DNA of 64,000 nt from Cytophagaceae bacterium (GCA_027486845.1 JAIXOL010000035.1:24941-88940); one strand, 5' to 3'. Numbered from the stretch's first letter, positions 41,829 through 52,055 are shown. Notes: a model not told the origin generated them from the sequence alone. Numbers and translations: made by a program.

Positions 41829-44800
41829 CTACTTCTTCACCATCTTATAAATTTGCTCGCCAACTTCGGTTCTAATATTGAGCGAGCTGATTTTTCCATT
41901 ATCACGGGTTGGATATACTCGATTCGATAAGAAAGTATAAACAAAATTATACTTCGGCTCAACCCAAACAAATGTTCCCGTAAAACCCGAATGTCCGAAA
42001 CTTTCAGGCGATGCCGATGTTGGGCCATTTCCTACTTTTGGATTAAAATCTAATTTATCGAAAGCAATCGCACGGCGATTTTTTAGCTCTGGGAACTGGT
42101 ATTTCGTACATTCGGCAAGTACTTCTGGCTTGATAAATTGTGTTCCACCATAAAATCCTTTTTGCAAATACATTTGCATCAATTTCGTGAGGTCATTAAC
42201 GTTTCCGAAAAGACCTGCGTGCCCCGATACACCATTTAACATTCCTGCACCTTCATCATGTACGTATCCATGAATGAGGGTTTTCCTGAATAAAGTGTCT
42301 ATTTCTGTCGGAACAATTTTGTCTTTTGAATAAAAACGCAATGGGTTGTAAGTCAGGGAGTTAGCTCCGATTTGTTTGTAGGTTTTCTTTAAATAATCTA
42401 CCCACTCCATACCAGTCAACGAGGCCATGAAGGTTGGGTACGTATAATAATGCAAATCGCTATAAACATAGCCTTGTTCGGGCTTCAATGTTGAGTTTTC
42501 AATGGCATCGAATATGACTTTTTTATAGTCTTTATGCAACCAAAGAGAATCTGATATTTGTACCGAAAAATCAGCTGATTGCTCAGTAGAAAGTGTATTT
42601 GGCTTCCATACTATTGTTTTTGGTGAAAGACAGTCTTTCCAAAGGTTTTTGTCAGTTTTGATGGCTTTTGCAAGCAGTAGATTATATTTCTTTTTGCTCA
42701 TAAATAGCCTCTTTTTGTACTTAGAAGCATACGGATGGCGTTCCGAATTTTCTTTAAAAACTACACTATTTTTAACAGTTTTTACGGAGTCGATGCAGTC
42801 ATTCCAAAAAGAAATCCAAGCTTTTAGACCAGCTTTGTGTGTAAGCATATCACGGAAATGCAGGTTGGCTTTATTACCATCGGCATATTCAGGATAATAA
42901 TCTTTGAAAGATTTATCTAAATCAAATTTTCCTTCGCTCATTAATTGCATTACAGCCAAAGCCGAAGTACTTATCTTCGTCACCGATGCAAGGTCGTAGA
43001 GGTCGGTTATATTAACAACTCCTTTTGTGCTTGTTTTCGAAGTGTTAATTTTTGCGTTTGCATTTGCCTTTTTCACGGCTTCATCCATCACATCATTTTT
43101 ATTATCAGCTTTAAAGTTAGCAGCGGTATTTGCTAAAATAGCTCCATTTGCCGCTTCGTAAGTATGAAATCCAAATGCTTTCTGATAAATCACTCGACCA
43201 TCTTTGGCCACTTGCATGGTTGCTCCTGGGTAGGCTTTTTCTCTAAGTCCGAGGTTAATTACCGAGTCGATTCTTCTGTTAAATTCTACACCATCAACTC
43301 CGACCATTTCGGGGATTCCATAAGCTAAACGCCCGATTGATTGTGTATTTTCGCCGATGCCATATTTATAAGAATTGTTTACAGAAACTGGTAGTTTTCC
43401 CAAAATCGGAATCGCTCCAAAAATTGCTTGAGCAGCAGCTTCTTCCATGTAATTAGTTAATTGATAGGCCATTACGATGGCTTTCGACTTTTCTAAATCG
43501 TCAAATTTATCAAGAGAATAAGGGTTTCCGAAAATAGTTGTAATAGCCTTATTTGTATTTATAAGAGCTTTCAATGCCTTTTTATTAGCATCGGTAACAC
43601 CATACTTGGCGGCTGGACGAATATTGTTGAGGTGTAAGTTTACTAAAATCAAATCATAGTTTTTGGTTTGTTCTAAAACCTTATTGATGCTTGAATCTGC
43701 AGCATTTGGGGGCAACAAAAAATGGTCGATTGTTGTATAATTATCGGTCATTTTCTGAAAAGCCGTGGGCTGTATGGCATCAATCGAAACACTAGCTATT
43801 CTTTTAGTTAAATCATTGATAGGCAGTGTTTTATCATCATTTTTGACCAAAGTAATCGTTGCCTCAGCCAACTGACGATTTAGTAAATCTGATTTTGTAG
43901 TATTGAGCTCAGTAATCAAGTTTTTTATGTCAGTTGGGCGATATTTATCCAGTCCAACCCATGATTTTGCCATCAGAATTTTTCGCACACGGAAATCAAT
44001 TTCTTCCATCGAAATCTCTTTGTTTGCAATTGCTGCTTTTATGGCAATAATCGCACCTGCAGCATCTTCAAAAGTTTCGAGAATATCATTTCCTGCCAAA
44101 ACTGCACGCACATTTGCCTGTCCTTTTGAAAAGTATTTTATGGCACCTTCCATATCCATTGCGTCGGTGAAGGTCAATCCTTTGAAATTGAGATCTTTAC
44201 GCAAAATATCCGTAACGATTCTTTTAGAAAAAGTTGCCGCTAAATTCTTGGTTGTATCCAGCACCGGAACGCTCAAATGAGAAGTCATTATTCCACTTAA
44301 CCCATTGTCTATCAGTTTTTTGTATGGATAAAATTCTACTTCATCTAAACGCTTACGGTCATGTGGAATCAATGGTAAATCGAAGTGAGAATCAACTCCC
44401 GTATCGCCATGACCGGGAAAATGTTTGGCAGTCGTAAGCAAATGTTCACTATTCATTCCTTGCATATAGGCGAGGGCTTTGTTGGCGACATCTTCTTGGT
44501 TTTCGCCAAACGAACGAAAATTGATAACCGGATTATTTGGATTTATATTTACATCAACCACAGGAGCGTAATTGATATGTACACCCATTCTACGGCATTG
44601 TTTGCCAACCTCAACGCCCATTTCATAAAGCAATTTTTCGTTACCTTGCATTGCTCCGAGTGTCATTTGATATGGAAAACGTACCGTGCTGTCCAATCTC
44701 ATGGCCAAGCCCCATTCCAAATCCATTCCAATTAAAAGCGGAACTTTTGCTAATGCTTGTAGTTCATTTACGATGCGTGCTTGCACAGTTGGCGGAGCAG

Positions 44801-45047
44801 CAAACATCACAATTCCACCGATTCGGTTATCTTTTACCCAATTTTTGAGTTTTTCTACATCATGTGGTCGGCCAGAAGTATTGCCACGGGGCATGAGCAA
44901 TTGTCCAATTTTTTCGTCCAGCGTTAAAGTTGTGAAAACCGAATCTACCCAACGTTTATTGTAGTTTGTTAGGAAATCAGGCTCTTTTTGTGCAAAACTA
45001 GAAAAAGTGTTAATAAGAAAGAGGATAAGGAAAAAGAGTTTTTTCAT
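41829..45047 (-). CDS. Secreted GH3 (NagZ-like) / serine beta-lactamase fusion protein
   Basis: About 1072 residues. A signal peptide (MKKLFFLILFLINTFSSFAQ) starts at the ATG at 45047; a start 13 codons upstream would bury it. Residues 40-370 are a glycoside hydrolase 3 domain with the NagZ-type motif KHFPGHGDTGVDSHFDLP and the nucleophile in FTDAMDMEG, then a GH3 C-terminal-like domain. From about residue 600 there is a class C beta-lactamase/penicillin-binding-protein-like domain with SxxK in LASVTKIS, a YSDL motif and HSGFTG near the end. It probably cuts peptidoglycan-derived sugars and a peptide or ester in the periplasm. This fusion is recurrent in Bacteroidota. Confidence 0.9.
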   Translation of the reverse strand: MKKLFFLILFLINTFSSFAQKEPDFLTNYNKRWVDSVFTTLTLDEKIGQLLMPRGNTSGRPHDVEKLKNWVKDNRIGGIVMFAAPPTVQARIVNELQALAKVPLLIGMDLEWGLAMRLDSTVRFPYQMTLGAMQGNEKLLYEMGVEVGKQCRRMGVHINYAPVVDVNINPNNPVINFRSFGENQEDVANKALAYMQGMNSEHLLTTAKHFPGHGDTGVDSHFDLPLIPHDRKRLDEVEFYPYKKLIDNGLSGIMTSHLSVPVLDTTKNLAATFSKRIVTDILRKDLNFKGLTFTDAMDMEGAIKYFSKGQANVRAVLAGNDILETFEDAAGAIIAIKAAIANKEISMEEIDFRVRKILMAKSWVGLDKYRPTDIKNLITELNTTKSDLLNRQLAEATITLVKNDDKTLPINDLTKRIASVSIDAIQPTAFQKMTDNYTTIDHFLLPPNAADSSINKVLEQTKNYDLILVNLHLNNIRPAAKYGVTDANKKALKALINTNKAITTIFGNPYSLDKFDDLEKSKAIVMAYQLTNYMEEAAAQAIFGAIPILGKLPVSVNNSYKYGIGENTQSIGRLAYGIPEMVGVDGVEFNRRIDSVINLGLREKAYPGATMQVAKDGRVIYQKAFGFHTYEAANGAILANTAANFKADNKNDVMDEAVKKANANAKINTSKTSTKGVVNITDLYDLASVTKISTSALAVMQLMSEGKFDLDKSFKDYYPEYADGNKANLHFRDMLTHKAGLKAWISFWNDCIDSVKTVKNSVVFKENSERHPYASKYKKRLFMSKKKYNLLLAKAIKTDKNLWKDCLSPKTIVWKPNTLSTEQSADFSVQISDSLWLHKDYKKVIFDAIENSTLKPEQGYVYSDLHYYTYPTFMASLTGMEWVDYLKKTYKQIGANSLTYNPLRFYSKDKIVPTEIDTLFRKTLIHGYVHDEGAGMLNGVSGHAGLFGNVNDLTKLMQMYLQKGFYGGTQFIKPEVLAECTKYQFPELKNRRAIAFDKLDFNPKVGNGPTSASPESFGHSGFTGTFVWVEPKYNFVYTFLSNRVYPTRDNGKISSLNIRTEVGEQIYKMVKK

Positions 45048-45512
45048 TGATACGTTAGGTTTGATGATTAGTGAACCGTTACCCAAAGTAAATAAAAAAT
45101 CATCAAAAAACCTGCGTTTAATCGAAGTGTCGAGTGTATAAGATTATGTGATTTGTATTTATCCACTTTTAAGTCATAGTGCCAGTAGAGTATAGGGATA
45201 TGTTCAAACCAATAATATTTTCCTGCCAAACTGCCATGCAAAAGTGCCTTGGCATGAGTATTGAACTATTAGATTTTCTCATAAATGTTTTAATTGTCAG
45301 AAAGGTTTAGTATTTTCACTCTGCCAATCTGTCAGATAAACATGTGCCTTTGTTAAAGCCTTGATAATCAATATTTATGAAAAAGTACGGCAAAAATAAG
45401 ATTTTAATCTAACTGAATCCGTTATTAAAATTAGATGATAATGACACCACTGTTCAAACCAGCGAAATCAATAAAATCAGTTCAAATCTACGGCATAAAA
45501 ATATAGTGGTGA
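45048..45512. other. Divergent intergenic region GH3 gene / lon
   Basis: 465 bp without a gene. It contains TGCCAA (45224-45229) facing TTGGCA (45249-45254) as an inverted pair, and a CTGCCAATCTGTCAG dyad at 45321-45335 just before a TGCCTTTG box. The rest is AT-rich without a recognisable ORF or RNA. Confidence 0.45.
45321..45352 (+). promoter_or_regulatory. Candidate lon promoter with overlapping dyad
   Basis: CTGCCAATCTGTCAG (45321-45335) is a CTGnCA/TGnCAG dyad; TGCCTTTG (45345-45352) resembles the -7 element with a G in place of A. The dyad lies where a -33 box would be, as expected for an operator. The lon ATG is 160 bp downstream, so a long leader would result. Confidence 0.4.
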
Positions 45513-48014
45513 ATGAATAGAGACCTTATCTCAAGACTTGTAATGGCAAGACAAGACGTCGAAAACGTTGAAATGATAGAAATTGCTTCGCCCGAAGAAG
45601 TAATGGAAAATGAAGATAATTTGCCAACAGATTTGGCTCTTTTATCTTTACGAAATACCGTTTTATTTCCCGGCATTGTGATACCTGTGACGGTCACTCG
45701 CCAGAAATTTATCAAAATGGTAAAAAAAGCTTACCGCTCCGACCGTACCGTTGGCGTTATAGCACAATTAAGAAACACACAAAATGAGCCTACACCCGAC
45801 GATTTATTTAAAGTCGGAACGATTGCCCATATTTTAAAAATGATTGTGTTGCCCGATGGAAACGTGACAGTTATTATTCAAGGTCGTCGTCGTTTTGAGG
45901 TGGAAGAATATACCCAAACCGACCCACATTTGATGGCAAAGGTGAAGTATATTCCCGAAAGTTTTCCGAATGTACGCAAGAAAGAAACAAAGGCACTGAT
46001 TCAGAGTTTGAAAGAGGCTTCATACAAAATTTTGAACCTCAATCCCGATATTCCACGCGATGCTCAAATGGCTATCAGTAATATTGATAGTCCGAGTTTC
46101 TTGACGCATTTTCTTTCATCCAACCTCAATATCGAAATCAGTGAAAAGCAGTTGCTTCTCGAAACTTTTGATGGTGGCGAGCAAGCACACAAGCTACTCG
46201 AACATATGATGAAGGAAATTCAACTGTTGGAAATCAAGCGTGATATTCAAAGTAAAGCCAGTATTGATATTGACCAACAGCAAAAAGAATATTATTTGCG
46301 TCAGCAAATCAAGGTTTTGCAGGAAGAATTGGGCATGGAATCGCCCGACCAAGAAGTTGAAAAACTCCGTGCAAAAGGCTCAAAAAAGAAATGGACAAAA
46401 GATGCAAACGACCATTTTAATAAAGAGTTGAACAAAATTTTACGCATGAATTCGATGTCGCCCGAATACGGTGTTTCCTTGAATTATGCTGAAACAATGG
46501 TTGATTTACCGTGGAATGTATATACAAAAGATAATTTTGACCTCAAACGTGCCAAGAAAATCTTGGATTCCGACCACTCTGGCCTTGAGAAAGTAAAAGA
46601 GCGTATTATCGAATATTTGGCAGTTTTGAAGCTCAGAAATGACATGAAAGCTCCAATTTTATGTTTGTATGGTCCTCCAGGGGTTGGAAAAACTTCGTTA
46701 GGAAAGTCAATCGCAAAAGCTTTAGGTAGAAACTACGTCAGAATGGCTCTTGGTGGCTTGCATGACGAAGCCGAAATTCGGGGACACCGCAAAACGTATA
46801 TCGGGGCAATGCCAGGCAAATTGATTACGAATTTACAAAAAGCAAAATCATCGAATCCTGTTTTTGTCTTGGATGAAATTGATAAAGTGAATCGTGATCA
46901 ACGTGGCGACCCTTCGTCGGCATTGCTCGAAGTGCTTGACCCTGAGCAAAATAACGCCTTTAAAGATAATTATTTGGAAGTTGACTATGACCTCTCGAAA
47001 GTGCTTTTTATAGCAACTGCCAACTCGCTAGATAATGTTCAAGGGCCTTTACGAGATAGAATGGAAATTATCGAAATTTCAGGCTATACCGTTGAGGAAA
47101 AGATAGAAATTGCTCGTAAACACCTCGTTCCGAAGCAATTAGAACAGCACGGAATTAAGCCAAAAGATTTGAAAATCGATGATAAAGCCATTCAGAAAGT
47201 AATCGAAGGCTATACTCGTGAGTCGGGTGTGCGTCGTTTGGAACAGCAAATTGGGGCGTTGATTCGTAAGATTGCAAAATCAATTGCGATGAATGAAGAA
47301 TATCCAAAAACAGTAAAAACCGAACACGTAGAAAAAATGCTCGGTGGCGTAATTTTCGATAGAGATTTATACGAAGGAAACGATGTACCAGGGGTTGTTA
47401 CAGGTTTAGCTTGGACTTCGGTTGGTGGCGATATCCTTTTTATAGAATCAAGCCTAAGTCGTGGAAAAGGACAAATCACGCTTTCGGGTCAGTTGGGCGA
47501 TGTGATGAAAGAATCGGCAATTACGGCTCTTTCTTACCTAAAATCTCATGCAGATAAGATTGGTATTGATTATCGGATTTTCCAAAACTACGACCTTCAC
47601 GTACACGTTCCGCAAGGAGCTGTGCCAAAAGATGGACCTTCGGCAGGTATCACAATGCTTACTTCGATGGCTTCTATGTTTACTCAACGCAAGATTAAGC
47701 CAAATACTGCCATGACTGGCGAGATTACGCTTCGTGGAAAGGTATTGCCAGTTGGTGGAATAAAAGAGAAAATTTTGGCAGCCAAACGAGCAGGAATTAA
47801 GGACATCATTATGTGTTATAAAAACCGCAAAGATGTTGAAGAAGTAGGTGAAGCATACACCGTTGGGTTAACGTTTCACTATGTTGATTACGTAGAAGAA
47901 GTGCTCGAAATTGCTCTTTTGCAAGAAAAAGTAGCTAATCCATTGAATTTTATTCTTCCAGAAGAAAAGAAAGAAACGCCAGTAATTGCTCCTTTGGATG
48001 TTGTGGTGGTTTAG
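45513..48014 (+). CDS. lon: ATP-dependent endopeptidase La
   Basis: An 833-residue Lon protease: LON substrate-binding domain (residues 40-240, [21 protein letters not shown] start), coiled region, AAA+ module with Walker [10 protein letters not shown] and Walker [10 protein letters not shown], and the C-terminal peptidase domain with the catalytic Ser in [10 protein letters not shown] and Lys in [14 protein letters not shown]. It degrades misfolded and regulatory proteins. Length and domains are complete. The gene is alone, with a possible heat-shock-type dyad in its upstream region and a terminator behind it. Confidence 0.96.
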   Translation: MNRDLISRLVMARQDVENVEMIEIASPEEVMENEDNLPTDLALLSLRNTVLFPGIVIPVTVTRQKFIKMVKKAYRSDRTVGVIAQLRNTQNEPTPDDLFKVGTIAHILKMIVLPDGNVTVIIQGRRRFEVEEYTQTDPHLMAKVKYIPESFPNVRKKETKALIQSLKEASYKILNLNPDIPRDAQMAISNIDSPSFLTHFLSSNLNIEISEKQLLLETFDGGEQAHKLLEHMMKEIQLLEIKRDIQSKASIDIDQQQKEYYLRQQIKVLQEELGMESPDQEVEKLRAKGSKKKWTKDANDHFNKELNKILRMNSMSPEYGVSLNYAETMVDLPWNVYTKDNFDLKRAKKILDSDHSGLEKVKERIIEYLAVLKLRNDMKAPILCLYGPPGVGKTSLGKSIAKALGRNYVRMALGGLHDEAEIRGHRKTYIGAMPGKLITNLQKAKSSNPVFVLDEIDKVNRDQRGDPSSALLEVLDPEQNNAFKDNYLEVDYDLSKVLFIATANSLDNVQGPLRDRMEIIEISGYTVEEKIEIARKHLVPKQLEQHGIKPKDLKIDDKAIQKVIEGYTRESGVRRLEQQIGALIRKIAKSIAMNEEYPKTVKTEHVEKMLGGVIFDRDLYEGNDVPGVVTGLAWTSVGGDILFIESSLSRGKGQITLSGQLGDVMKESAITALSYLKSHADKIGIDYRIFQNYDLHVHVPQGAVPKDGPSAGITMLTSMASMFTQRKIKPNTAMTGEITLRGKVLPVGGIKEKILAAKRAGIKDIIMCYKNRKDVEEVGEAYTVGLTFHYVDYVEEVLEIALLQEKVANPLNFILPEEKKETPVIAPLDVVVV

Positions 48015-48036
48015 TCAATCAAATATAAAAAACAAG

Positions 48037-48063
48037 GAAGCCTTCGCTTTAAGCGAAGGCTTC
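48037..48063. terminator. Bidirectional terminator between lon and the amidohydrolase gene
   Basis: GAAGCCTTCGCTT (48037-48049) and AAGCGAAGGCTTC (48051-48063), a 13-bp stem; T-rich on both outer sides. Confidence 0.85.
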
Positions 48064-48093
48064 TTTCGTAATAATCGTTTCAAAAAGAAACAT

Positions 48094-49722
48094 TTAGTTC
48101 TTCTCAGCACCCTGTACTTTTGAAGCTCTTTTTTGTGGAATACCTGGTTGAGTAATCTCAAAGTTTTCTTTAGTTTTGGCATCAGAAACCATCTTACGCA
48201 CATCGGACAAGAGTTTCTTGGCATCATAAATTACACCGTCTTTTACCGTGTATTTTACGCCGCCAACTCTCGTAACTTCGTTTTTGTCATTTACTTTGAT
48301 AGCCCCAGTTCCGTAAAGTGTTTTAAGGTTTGCCAAAGGATTTTCTTCGGTAATCACAAAATCGGCCAGTTTCCCAACTTCAACTGAGCCAATTTGGTCG
48401 GCCATTCCGAGTGCTTCTGCTCCCTTAATGGTTGCCGCACGAATTACTTCTAAAGGGTGAAAACCTGCTTCACGCAATAATTCGAGTTCACGAATATATG
48501 CAAAACCATACAATTGATAGATAAAACCAGAATCAGACCCAGTAGTTACACGGCCACCTTTGTTTTTGTATTCATTCACAAAACGCATCCAAATTTGGTA
48601 GTTTTCTTTCCAAGCTACCTCTTGCTCCGTTCCCCAATTTAACCAATACGAACCGTGTGAAATTCTGCTTGGCCCATAAAAACGCCACACGGCTGGAAGT
48701 GTATAATCATCGTGCCATTCGGCTCGTCGAGCCATCATCAAATCTCTATTAGCTTCGTAGATATTGAAAGTTGGGTCGAGCGTAAAATCAATTTTCAAAA
48801 GCTCATCCATTACTTGATTCCATTTGGCTGAACCTGGCTCAGCAGATTGTTTCCAAAGTTTTCCTGCTTCTTCAAAACGATTTTGTTCGTTGCTATAATT
48901 ATAATCGGCTGGATAATTCTGTAAAGTTCGTTCATCAAAAAGTGCTTCTGGCAAGCCATACCAGTGTTCCATTGAAGTCAATCCTGCTTTTGCCGTTGCC
49001 AACACATTCATTCGAGCCACTTCTAATTGAGCATGGTGGCAAGCCGAACGAAGTCCGATTTTTTTGTTTTCTTCGAGAGCTGCTCTAAATACCGCAGGTT
49101 CTGCACCAAAAAACTTGATACCGTCTGCCCCTTTGGCAGCATTATCTCGTACCCATTGGCGAGCTTCTTCGGGCGTTGTGATAGCTTTATCACTTCCCAT
49201 ACCAAAAGCAGTGTAGGCTTTGATACGTGGAGCGGTAATTTCGTTTTTCTCGCTCCTACGTTTTTGGTCGAGTGTCCAATCGAGGCCATTTCCAGCTGAA
49301 GGGTCACGAATGGTCGTGATGCCGTGTCCGAGCCAAAGTTTGAAAACATATTCGGCAGGTGTGCCTTGTTGTTTTCCGCCAATATGGCCGTGCATATCTA
49401 TAAAACCCGGCATAAGATACATGCCTGTGCAGTCGAGTTCTTTGTCTCCTTCGTTGAGTTTTGGGCGACTTTTTGGGTCAATTGGTACACCGGGGTAGCC
49501 CACTTGTTTGATTTGAGCAATTTTATTTTTTTCTATCACAATATCAATAGGCCCGATTGGTGGAGCTCCTGTACTATTTATGAGGGTTACTCCTCTGATG
49601 ATTGTCCGATTGGCGTATTCGCCCTCAGCACGATTGGGTGCTTTTTCGATTTGGGCTAAAGCCACAGAAGCGATAAAGGGAAGAAAAACTTTAATGAAAG
49701 GAAGTGTAATTTTTTTAAACAT
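48094..49722 (-). CDS. Secreted amidohydrolase (imidazolonepropionase/prolidase-like)
   Basis: A 542-residue protein with a signal peptide (MFKKITLPFIKVFLPFIASVALA, cleavage before QIEK) and an amidohydrolase-1 domain. Metal motifs: DMHGHIGG (HxH), SACHHAQ, SMEHWYG and the late Asp in TGSDSGF; the flanking beta-sandwich is GKLADFVITEENPLAN. Related exported enzymes act on dipeptides or N-acylated amino acids, others are of unknown substrate. It is monocistronic between the lon terminator and a predicted promoter at 49759. The C-terminal basic tail (PGIPQKRASKVQGAEKN) is unusual but short. Confidence 0.85.
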   Translation of the reverse strand: MFKKITLPFIKVFLPFIASVALAQIEKAPNRAEGEYANRTIIRGVTLINSTGAPPIGPIDIVIEKNKIAQIKQVGYPGVPIDPKSRPKLNEGDKELDCTGMYLMPGFIDMHGHIGGKQQGTPAEYVFKLWLGHGITTIRDPSAGNGLDWTLDQKRRSEKNEITAPRIKAYTAFGMGSDKAITTPEEARQWVRDNAAKGADGIKFFGAEPAVFRAALEENKKIGLRSACHHAQLEVARMNVLATAKAGLTSMEHWYGLPEALFDERTLQNYPADYNYSNEQNRFEEAGKLWKQSAEPGSAKWNQVMDELLKIDFTLDPTFNIYEANRDLMMARRAEWHDDYTLPAVWRFYGPSRISHGSYWLNWGTEQEVAWKENYQIWMRFVNEYKNKGGRVTTGSDSGFIYQLYGFAYIRELELLREAGFHPLEVIRAATIKGAEALGMADQIGSVEVGKLADFVITEENPLANLKTLYGTGAIKVNDKNEVTRVGGVKYTVKDGVIYDAKKLLSDVRKMVSDAKTKENFEITQPGIPQKRASKVQGAEKN

Positions 49723-49758
49723 AGTATTTGAAGGTTCGACACCGGGTTAGGTTTTTAG

Positions 49759-49766
49759 CAAATTTA
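49759..49766 (-). promoter_or_regulatory. Predicted amidohydrolase promoter -7 box
   Basis: Minus-strand TAAATTTG, a TAnnTTTG match 36 bp upstream of the ATG. The remaining gap up to 49936 shows nothing else. Confidence 0.45.
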
Positions 49767-49936
49767 ATCATCATTTTTCAGATTCATAGTTTTTGGTTAT
49801 TTTTTTCAAGAACCTTCACTAAAATTTACTTTTTCTATCAATTAAGTATATTAGAAAAATACAATAAAAGTTACATATTGGCATTTAATTTCTATAAATT
49901 GCAATATTCTACGAAAAATAGAATTGATTAAAATCT

Positions 49937-50731
49937 ATGGAAATTATAGGGTTTATTTTGGCTTTTGTCATTGGCATTACACTTGGTTTGGTAGGAGCAG
50001 GTGGCTCAATACTAACGATTACTGTATTGGTGTATATTCTTGGTATTCCGCCAATAATGGCCACAACTTACTCACTTTTTATTGTTGGAGTTACATCTTT
50101 GGTTGGCTCGATAGATTATTTTAGAAAAGGCTTGGTCGATTTAAAAAAAGGCCTCTTTTTTTCGTTTCCTGCCTTTATTATGGTGTTTTTGATGCGAAAA
50201 TTCGTTATGCCGTACATTCCACAAGTTGTTTATCAGTCAGCTGATTTTACGATTTCAAAGAATCTGATGGTGATGCTCATTTTTGCTGTTTTAATGATTG
50301 GTGCTTCTTATTCTATGATAAAAAGCGACAAAAAACCAAGCGAACAAATCGGGCATAAAGTGAGTTATTGGATGATTTTTGTAGAAGGGATTTTAGTAGG
50401 AATCTTGACTGGCTTTGTGGGTGCAGGTGGCGGTTTTATGATTATTCCTGCCATGGTTGTTTTTGCAAAATTACCAATGAAAAAGGCCGTTGGAACATCG
50501 CTATTGATTATCACAATCAATTCTACTTTTGGTGCAATCGGCGATTTTTCGGCAGGAATAGCTCTCGACTGGTATTTTTTGACGAAATTTGCAATACTTA
50601 CAATCGCAGGAATTTTGGCAGGTGGCTATTTATCGAAAAAAGTCAATGGCGACCAATTAAAACCTGCTTTTGGGTGGTTTGTGTTGGTAGTAGGCTGTTG
50701 GGTGATTATCAAGGAGTTAATCTTACGATAG
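49937..50731 (+). CDS. TauE/SafE family membrane transporter
   Basis: A 264-residue polytopic protein with an internal duplication: GLVGAGGSILTITVLVYILG near the N-terminus and GFVGAGGGFMIIPAMVVFAK in the second half, each followed by a T(T/S)xxL(F/I) element. About eight helices. TauE/SafE proteins export sulfite, sulfoacetate or other small organic anions; the substrate here is unknown. The DUF983 gene follows after 36 bp and is probably cotranscribed. Confidence 0.88.
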   Translation: MEIIGFILAFVIGITLGLVGAGGSILTITVLVYILGIPPIMATTYSLFIVGVTSLVGSIDYFRKGLVDLKKGLFFSFPAFIMVFLMRKFVMPYIPQVVYQSADFTISKNLMVMLIFAVLMIGASYSMIKSDKKPSEQIGHKVSYWMIFVEGILVGILTGFVGAGGGFMIIPAMVVFAKLPMKKAVGTSLLIITINSTFGAIGDFSAGIALDWYFLTKFAILTIAGILAGGYLSKKVNGDQLKPAFGWFVLVVGCWVIIKELILR

Positions 50732-50767
50732 CTTTGTATAAAGAAAATTCTCGAAGAGAGAACAAAT

Positions 50768-51139
50768 ATGAATAAATTAGAAGCGACCGTTAAGTTAAAA
50801 TGTCCACGTTGCCATGAGGGAGAATTATTTGAGAACAAAAGTTTTTTCTCTTGGCGAAAACTATCAAAAATGTACACTAACTGCTCTATTTGTGGTTTAA
50901 AATACGAGCGTGAAAGTGGTTTTTTTTATGGAGCAATGTATATTAGTTCAATCATCAATATGGTATTTTTTGTGGCAGCTACCGTTGCCTACTATGTTTA
51001 TTTTGATGTAAGAGTCGATTGGCGAATTTATATCTGGAGTTATGTTGGTTTTACGGTATTGATAACTCCTGTACTATATCGCCTTTCTCGCTCGATATGG
51101 TTAGAGATTTTCAATGATTATAAACCACAAAAAAAGTAG
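50768..51139 (+). CDS. DUF983 family zinc-ribbon membrane protein
   Basis: A 123-residue protein with an N-terminal double CxxC zinc ribbon (LKCPRCHEGELFE and NCSICGLKYERE) and two membrane helices (IINMVFFVAATVAYYVYF and IYIWSYVGFTVLITPVLY). DUF983 is frequent in Bacteroidota and Alphaproteobacteria; its role is unknown, though the family is sometimes near respiratory genes. Its last codons lie in a terminator hairpin that also contains the end of the convergent gene. Confidence 0.88.
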   Translation: MNKLEATVKLKCPRCHEGELFENKSFFSWRKLSKMYTNCSICGLKYERESGFFYGAMYISSIINMVFFVAATVAYYVYFDVRVDWRIYIWSYVGFTVLITPVLYRLSRSIWLEIFNDYKPQKK

Positions 51140-51156
51140 CCAAAAGCTACTTTTTT
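51130..51156. terminator. Shared terminator covering both convergent stop codons
   Basis: AAAAAAGTAGC (51130-51140) and GCTACTTTTTT (51146-51156), loop CAAAA. The stop codon of the DUF983 gene (51137-51139) lies in the left arm and that of the DUF481-like gene (51147-51149) in the right arm. Confidence 0.85.
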
Positions 51157-52001
51157 CCTTCATAAGCTATTCCAAATGTCCAGCGGAAATCATTGTTTTG
51201 TCGGCCAGGCACTACAATGCTTTCATAAGAGTTTTCTACTAAACTGCGGAGGCTAATGGTTTTTGATAGTTGATATTTCAGAATCAAATTGCCATTCCAG
51301 CGGAAGTTTTTCTCTGTAATACTTGGCTGTAAGAAAAGGGTATGTGAGAGACTTAGCTTACTATCATGAAAAGTATATTCGCCAAAAATACGAGATGAAT
51401 TACGCCAAAGGTTACGGTCAGGGAATTTTTCGTTTATCACAAAGTCAGTTTTTTCGTAAAGTAAAACATTCGTGACAGATATGTAGGCATGACTCTTCTG
51501 AACTAGTTTTAGTCCAACACCCGCCGCTCCAATAAAGCGGTTATTGATTTTTCGGAGATTACTTTTCTCGAAGGATGTAAAAGCTAAATAATAAAATTTT
51601 CGCTCGTGCAGAATACTCGTTCGAATATCAACAAAAAGTTCTTTTTCTGCTAAAACTTTGTTTTGCTGCCCATATATGTACGATGGGCTACTCGAAAACT
51701 TGATAATTTTGCTATTATTGAAATCAAGTGCCGACGAAAATTGAATCAACGCACGATTGACGTTTCCTGAGGTATAAGTGCCGTCAGCAGCAATTCGGTA
51801 GCGAAATTTGGTTGGTGTGTTGTCTTTTTCTTCTTCCTCTTCCTCTTCGCCACCTTCTTCCTCTTCCTCCTCACCTTCGGCGGTGGAGTCTGCGGGCATG
51901 TTAGTGTTAGGTTTTATGGGTTGAAGGGTATCAGAGGGAGCATTTTGAGCTTTGGTTATTAAATAAAAAAAGTAAAGCAGAAAAGTAAGTAATAATCTCA
52001 T
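51147..52001 (-). CDS. DUF481-like outer-membrane beta-barrel protein with poly-Glu segment
   Basis: A 284-residue protein with a signal peptide (MRLLLTFLLYFFYLITKAQ), a strongly acidic low-complexity stretch at about residues 41-60 (EGEEEEEEGGEEEEEEEKDN), and a beta-rich domain of alternating strands (FRYRIAADGTYTSGNVNRAL, KIIKFSSSPSYIYGQQN, TISLRSLVENSYESIVV) like DUF481 salt-induced outer membrane proteins. The C-terminus ends in an aromatic strand pattern. Function unknown; localisation inferred. The acidic run is not part of the usual domain. Confidence 0.75.
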   Translation of the reverse strand: MRLLLTFLLYFFYLITKAQNAPSDTLQPIKPNTNMPADSTAEGEEEEEEGGEEEEEEEKDNTPTKFRYRIAADGTYTSGNVNRALIQFSSALDFNNSKIIKFSSSPSYIYGQQNKVLAEKELFVDIRTSILHERKFYYLAFTSFEKSNLRKINNRFIGAAGVGLKLVQKSHAYISVTNVLLYEKTDFVINEKFPDRNLWRNSSRIFGEYTFHDSKLSLSHTLFLQPSITEKNFRWNGNLILKYQLSKTISLRSLVENSYESIVVPGRQNNDFRWTFGIAYEGKK

Positions 52002-52055
52002 GAGTTTTTAGTTTAGTGTTTAAAGGTTTAAATGGCCGTTTGTGTGTTTAGTAGG

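Noticed and set aside
43903..44964. Several plus-strand frames opposite the GH3 fusion
   Set aside because: All are shadows of the GH3 domain coding strand.
48015..48227. Small minus-strand frame at the end of the amidohydrolase gene
   Set aside because: Overlaps the lon terminator and the 3' end of the real gene in another frame.
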